64,000 bases of DNA, taken from contig NC_079373.1 of assembly GCF_021018895.1 (NCBI RefSeq), positions 25,433,376 through 25,497,375 of the forward strand, in the 5' to 3' direction. The stretch comes from Seriola aureovittata. Taxonomy: Eukaryota > Chordata > Actinopteri > Carangiformes > Carangidae. A program made the translations under genes and the position numbers. The number at the start of each line of letters is the position of its first letter. Position 1 is the first letter of the stretch. Positions 58,694-64,000 of this stretch are shown piece by piece. The notes below the pieces were generated by a model that saw only the letters and a program-made list of their open reading frames with translations, was not told where the DNA came from and ran no database searches.

Positions 58694-61600
58694 TCAGAGG
58701 TTCTGCTGGCTCGAGGAGGAAGACGAGGAGGAGGAGTCGGCTGTAATGTTGTGAAGAATGATACTGCCGTCGTCTGTCTGCTGACCGTCGCTGCTGGTCA
58801 CCCAGGGATGGACGAGGATCTGTTCCAGGGTTGGCCGTTGAGACGGCTGCTGGCTCAGACACCAGCCAATCAGCTGCTGGCATTCTGTGACACAAAAACA
58901 AGTAGGTGAAGAAGAAGGACAGGAAGTAACACACTGCAGTGCCAAAGAGCTAACAGGCAGAGCGGACACGTCACACTCGGACTGACCTGTGGAGATGTTG
59001 CGTCTGAAGTAGATCCGTCCCCTCAGGATCTCCTCGTCCTGTTCAAAGGGGATGTCCCCGCACACCATGTCGTACAGCAGCACGCCGAGTGACCAGACGG
59101 TGGCGGAGCGACCGTGGTACCGCCGGAACCGGATCCACTCTGGAGGACTGTACACCCGTGTTCCTGGAAGGCAGAGGGACGACATAAAACAGAGACCTGA
59201 GTCACAACTGTTCAGTGAGTGCGCAGAGTGGTGGTGGTGGGGAAACACCGGCAGCAGGAGGAAGCAGTGACTAATCATCACCATCACCATCATCATCATG
59301 CTGCCTGTTATCGAGGGCTGCTGGTCACAAGAGAAGCAGCTGGTGCCTCTGATAAATACTTCCTGAGCAGAACAAAGATGCTGCTCATCTGTTCTCACCA
59401 AAGTAAACAGAACTAGTGTCTGATGAGAGGGTCATCCTGTGACCTACATTCTGGTTTCACAGTCAACATGAAAGCATGTTTTGTCATTAGACGATGACAC
59501 AAACACACACAGGTTTGATCACCTGTACTCTAGTCTAACGTGACGCTAACCAAATCAAAACCCTCAGGAACCAGACCAAATGTCTGTTTTCCAGAACTGT
59601 CACCACTTTATCGAAATTCCTTAATATTTCACTTTTCAAAAAAATAGCTCTATCAGTTCAAAGATGTCACAACTTAACAAAAATTCAGACTTTCTAAAAA
59701 CCTTCTTACTTTTCCACACTTTGTCACAAATTTGGAATAAAAATGACAACCTTACAAAAAAAAAAAAAAATGTATATTTTCTAAAACTTCTCACTTTTCT
59801 AATTAATATCTTAAAACTGTGATTCCTTTACATGCAGACATCTTTCTAAAAACTGGCCCTACTGTTTAAAAACAAACAAAAAAAGTCTTAGTTTCCCCAA
59901 CTTTCGACCACAAAAATCCTGATTGTACAAAACACTGTCCAAACCTTTTTTCTTTCTAAAAATGTTCCAATTTCCAAATCAGTCCTAAAAAAAGTTTGAC
60001 ATGTTGTGAAATTTTAATTGGCCGTCAGAAGGACAGACAGGACTGTTTATGTTGTTGTCTTGGTTACACTGACAACCTTATTCACAAAATTAAAAGATTC
60101 TGCCCAGACACTTCCTGATCTTTTTTCAACCTTACAAAAACCACACCAACGAAACAAAGTCTGGTCAGTCTAGATGATCAGACTCACCATCGAAGTCGGT
60201 GTAGGCGGTGTCTTTGAGGACAGCCCCTGAGCCGAAGTCAATGAGTTTGATCTGTCCGGTCCTCAGGTCCACGAGCAGGTTCTCGTCCTTGATGTCTCGG
60301 TGAACGACGCTGCAGGTGTAGCAGTGACGCACCGCCTCCAGTACCTGCAGGAAGAAGCCACGTGCCACCGCCTCGTCCAGCGCGCCGCGCTCCGTGATGT
60401 AATCGAACAGGTCCTGAGCCACCTCGGGACGCTCCATCACCATCAACCAGCCGTCCACCCGCTCCCACCAGTCCAACAGCCGCACCACGCCGCCAAATGC
60501 CTCGCCCACTTTCTTCAACAGCACGATCTCCAGAGGAACCACAGTGCCGCACTGAGAAAGCATCAAAGAGAAAATGATCAACTCACTGTCCATAAAATCA
60601 CCAGAGCTGCAACAATTACTCAATTAGTAGAATGGCAGAAAATCAATCAAGAACTATTTTAATAATCAAATAATCATTTTAGTCATTTATAGGCCTCTGA
60701 AATGTGAGGATTTGATGCCTTTCTTTGCCGTGCATGACAGCAAACTCAACATATTTGGGTTTTGGACTGATGATCAGACATGACTAGACATCTGAGGACA
60801 TTTCATAGATAAAATGATTAAATCAAGAAACAAATAATGGAGAATGAAAATATATAATACACTATCATTGATTTCAAACTGTTTCACATCAAAATGTTAA
60901 TCAAGCGATAAATCTGACAGGAAGTGGCAGTAAACATGTTAATCTGCGAGTGAAAATGCAGGAAAATCTCACCAGGGTGCCCCACTCAGTGACTCTGTCC
61001 CTGCACACATGTTTCACCGCCACCTGCATGGAAACATACAACATTAACAAACAGCCTCCATACAGTCACCAATAACATATGAACATACAGGAATTCTTAT
61101 TCAAAACAAAAAAACATGATAAACAGTTTACATGAAGCACAACAGCAGCTATAACAAATCACACAGTACCAAAAAGCTTTTAATTTGCTGCCTCTGTCTT
61201 TAAATGTTTTTCTTCATTTGTGAATAAACATGTTTTCCCATCTGTTTTGTGTGATACACGTAACTACTTCCTGTTCCCAGAGACTAAAAAGCAAAACAAC
61301 AGGATTATTTTTCAGTATGTGCAGAGAGTGAAGCTCAACAAAACACCACTTTCTTTGTGAAAACAAAGACCACATGCAGACAGCATGGCACTGCATCAAG
61401 CTGCAGAACTGACAACAATACATCAGGAAGTGAAAGAATAGATGTGACCTTCCAAATAAAAGCACATGATGTTGACTTCTTGTTGAAAGCAGCAGCTGTC
61501 ATAATCTGAAAATGCTTTAGTTCAGTCAGTCCAGATACAGACTGGTAGGTTTAGATATTTAGCAAAGCCATAATTTTATTAAAATTAAAATATTTAAAAT

Positions 61601-63664
61601 CATGCAAAACATCACAACATTGATTAAATGGCTGGAGATACAACAGTGGACTGAGGACAGATGGTACATCCCACAGTAAAGTGAATAAATTAAACTACAG
61701 AATAAATCATTGATCTACCAACTGTTCAACAGTTCCTGCAATTAACATTCAGCATCACCAGAACCATCTGGGTGATGATGACTCAGTCATCATGTGGTGA
61801 ATTATTAAATCATAGGTCACAAAACGATCAGCTGAGGAGGAAGCTCCAAGATCTGCTATGACTTCTGCCAAACATCATGTGCATAAACACACACATGCTG
61901 ATTCATTTCAGGTCTTTTAGGAAACTATTAATACTATAAATGCTGGATGCAGACCTCAAGTTCCAAGCCTGTTCCTTCCTCAGGAAAAAAACAGTTTTTA
62001 TATAAATCTTACAGCTGCAATAATTAATTGATTATCGGATTAGTTGACCAAGACTATTAATTACCTACCATCTTAATAATCAATTAACCATTCAAATTGA
62101 TTTTTATGCAAAAACTCCTAAACTTTTATGTTTACGTTTTCTCAAAATGTTAAACTTTCTGCTTTTCCTTGTCCTGCGTGATATAAATTCTAGTATTATT
62201 CAGACAAAGTAAGACATTTAACGAGGCCATATTTGGCTCTAAGAAATTAGAAAAGCAGACAACTGATCAATAAGAAAATAGACAAATTGATGATCAACTA
62301 TTTAAATAATGCTGTGGTGAGTTTGACAACTAATGTTTCCAGTGTCATTGTGATTTTTTACTGCGTGTAAATCAGTACAATGAAATGTTCTGTCAGCTAC
62401 TGTTTCCAAGGTTTAGAAAGAATATTCAATCTCTAATAATATTTTTGAAGACTTTAGAGTTGCTTTTATTTTGAAGGACACAGCCGGAAACGCAGCTGAT
62501 GGCTTTATGTAACATGACGCTTCTAGCCGCGGCCATGTGCCGGGACCAAAACAAAGCATCTCTTACCGGCAGCCCGTCGTCCAGGCGGACAGCCGAGTAA
62601 ACGGTGCCGAATCCTCCGTTGCCGAGCACCGAACCCAGCCGGTACAGTTTCTCAAACGGCTGCTTCTCCGCCTTGGCTACAAAACACAGAAATAATAGGA
62701 TTATTTCAAATTATTTGCACCCTGTAGAGTTTAGCGCCAAAAATCGTCCCACCAAACCCCACCAAAAATGTGTTCTTGTTTTACGGCTTCAGTCTAACAC
62801 CGAGCTGTTTAAATACGATTTAAAAAGTAAAGCACTTAATTCAACAATAAAATGTCCAAAAATCACCGAATACACACGAGTACATAAACAAATGTCCTCA
62901 GATGTTTATGTGTCTGCCGTTTAAAAATGGAGGACTGTCCAGCATTATCATCATCTCAAATACCCACTCTTTAAATTGTGTTACACGAATAAAGTAAATA
63001 AAAAATACCATTTCAACAGAGGAGACCGTTTTACTACGAGGTTACAACACATTTTGGCACAACATCTGTCTTTCAAAATGGCTCCACGCAGTTTTATTTA
63101 AAGGTCATCGTCTAACAAGCGTCCACTAATCGATTGGTGCAATAGAAATGTATTAATTTAATAATTATTACAATTTCTCCACTAAAAACACCAACTTTAG
63201 CCTGTGAAGACTTTTAAAATGTGAAAATATGATGCTTTTGATCATTTCGGCTGAAATGATTCGAGTCCATGTGGGTTTTATGGTGATTTTTTTAAAATAA
63301 AAAACAGTAAACACGCACTTGAATAATACAGTCTAGAAAATGGCGGTTAGTTTCTGTCATTTTCGCCAGTTAGTTGTTGAATTGCTCGTACACGTGTTAC
63401 GCCGGTTTATGTGACCGGTTCGCATCAGTGACCTGGTTAGTTATTTCAGGTTAGTTGGATCTATTTTGGGTTAAGGTTTTGGTTAGGCGTCCAGAGATTA
63501 GGTTAGGTAAGAGGAAAGTAATCGGTTCACAGAATATAACGGGTCACAGAACACGACGTAACACCGGCTGGCGTGTTGCCGTTAACAGCCTTACCTTGCT
63601 GCAGCTGGAGCTTCGCCGGTAGATCCGTGCTGTGAGAGAAGGAACCCAGTTTAGAGAGCAGCAT
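58694..63664 (-). CDS. pim3: Pim-family serine/threonine kinase (Pim3/Pim2-like)
   Basis: Coding exons on the minus strand are 63664-63595, 62676-62567, 61023-60973, 60551-60188, 59163-58987 and 58884-58694. These total 963 nt and give 320 aa, matching PIM1-3 (311-326 aa) and their six-exon layout. The start [11 protein letters not shown] matches the family start. Features are the Gly-rich loop [11 protein letters not shown] (about 42-52), catalytic Lys64 (VAVKH), alpha-C Glu85, hinge ERPEVAQD with the Pim-specific proline (Pro119), HRDIKDEN (Asp163 catalytic), DFG at 182-184 and SPPEW in the activation segment. The kinase is expected to be constitutively active and controlled by mRNA and protein turnover, acting in survival and growth signalling. 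The C-terminus ends in nine serines then QQNL. The core [20 protein letters not shown] and DENLLVDLR resemble PIM3, while YRLG and LFDYITE recall PIM2. Nearby ftsj1 also points to pim2, so the symbol is provisional. Confidence 0.88.
59164..60187 (-). other. pim intron with degenerate A/T minisatellite (about 59580-60000)
   Basis: The intron between the fourth and fifth coding exons. From about 59580 to 60000, words such as 'cttttcaaaaa', 'ctttctaaaaac' and 'acttttc' recur. They are the reverse complement of the vocabulary at 2850-3120. A short ATC-rich stretch lies near 59277-59298. Confidence 0.55.
60605..60865 (+). repeat. hAT-like MITE remnant in a pim intron
   Basis: 'gagctgcaacaattactca' at the left is the typical terminal sequence. 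The interior 'aataatcaaataatcattt' and 'tttgggttttggactgatg' fit the family. The right end is poorly preserved. Confidence 0.55.
61024..62566 (-). other. Largest pim intron
   Basis: A 1543-bp intron with GTAAGA donor and ATGCAG acceptor. It contains a hAT-like MITE remnant at about 62010-62310 ('gctgcaataattaattgat' at the left end). No nested gene or small RNA was recognised. Confidence 0.7.
62677..63594 (-). other. First pim intron
   Basis: A 918-bp intron with donor CAAG|GTAAGG and acceptor TTTTGTAG. It is AT-rich, with a possible MITE fragment around 63120-63260. Nothing else is seen. Confidence 0.65.
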
Positions 63665-64000
63665 ACTGCCCCTGACTACTCCCCCCAAAAAAACAAAATA
63701 CACCTGGAAATTGTTCTTGTAGTAAAACCAAACCAGCAGCGAAATCGTACGCCCTTTCGCGGGCGAAACGCGATTAAAAAACGGTTAAATCCATCAACGT
63801 CCCGGCCATTCACACACAACAGACACTTCTCCAGCGTCCAGTGAAGCGCGCGCCCCTGTGCTGCTCCGCTCCGACCGCTTGGATATTTACAAAGATCACA
63901 TATATCATTCCGCCTGACCTCCGCTGAACATTAAATAACACCACCGAACCTGCTGCTTTACACTCACACTACCATACCAGAGAAATGTTAGTGTGTGGAG
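63665..64000 (-). promoter_or_regulatory. pim 5' UTR/promoter region (incomplete at window edge)
   Basis: Upstream of the kinase start codon the DNA becomes CpG-rich, with 'cctttcgcgggcgaaacgcg' near 63750 and 'gaagcgcgcgcccc' near 63842. That suits a long GC-rich leader such as PIM genes have. The window ends before the promoter can be delimited. Confidence 0.45.

Noticed and set aside
58694..59401. A single 235-codon frame covering the last two pim exons
   Set aside because: It reads through the 102-bp intron 58885-58986 and upstream of the acceptor at 59164; those parts do not match Pim kinases, while the spliced exons do.

Overview
This is vertebrate nuclear DNA, most likely from a ray-finned (teleost) fish. 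The reasons are intron-split genes with GT-AG junctions, many long (CA)n/(GT)n microsatellites, and several dispersed repeats that I recognise as common in teleost introns. I see no prokaryotic genes, no tRNA or rRNA genes, no virus and no CRISPR array.

Positions 1-12121 and 27011-34800 hold no recognisable gene. They carry old transposon debris, simple repeats, and some islands of mixed-composition unique sequence with homeodomain- or POU-like motifs that may be conserved regulatory elements. Between them (about 12122-27010) lies a roughly 15-kb AT-rich satellite built from 26-bp and 36-bp units. It is interrupted by two almost identical fragments of a reverse-strand LINE 3' end. The two fragments sit exactly 8539 bp apart, so part of the array was duplicated recently with the LINE inside it. 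The many Met-Tyr-Phe-rich ORFs there arise because 36 bp is exactly 12 codons.

The right half is gene-dense, and all three genes are on the minus strand. (1) A brd1 (BRPF2) orthologue or paralogue: 12 exons with one non-coding, coding 36070-46336, about 1185 aa, with PHD-zinc knuckle-PHD, bromodomain and PWWP. (2) ftsj1, a tRNA 2'-O-methyltransferase: 10 coding exons, 50012-54459, 320 aa. (3) A Pim-family Ser/Thr kinase: 6 coding exons, 58694-63664, 320 aa, closest by eye to Pim3 with some Pim2-like residues. I rebuilt every coding exon by hand; splice phases close and no coding exon contains a stop.

The three genes do not form a known pathway: they concern chromatin acetylation scaffolding, tRNA modification and signalling. 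The order is still informative. In human, BRD1 and PIM3 are near each other on 22q13.33, while FTSJ1 and PIM2 are near each other on Xp11.23. This window therefore mixes landmarks of what may be two ohnologous regions. ftsj1 probably ends only a few hundred bases from the brd1 promoter, and both promoters carry CRE/ATF-type motifs. I found no clearly new biological system. The most unusual structure is the layered satellite with its embedded LINE, followed by the repeated placement of (TG)n tracts directly against splice acceptors in ftsj1.
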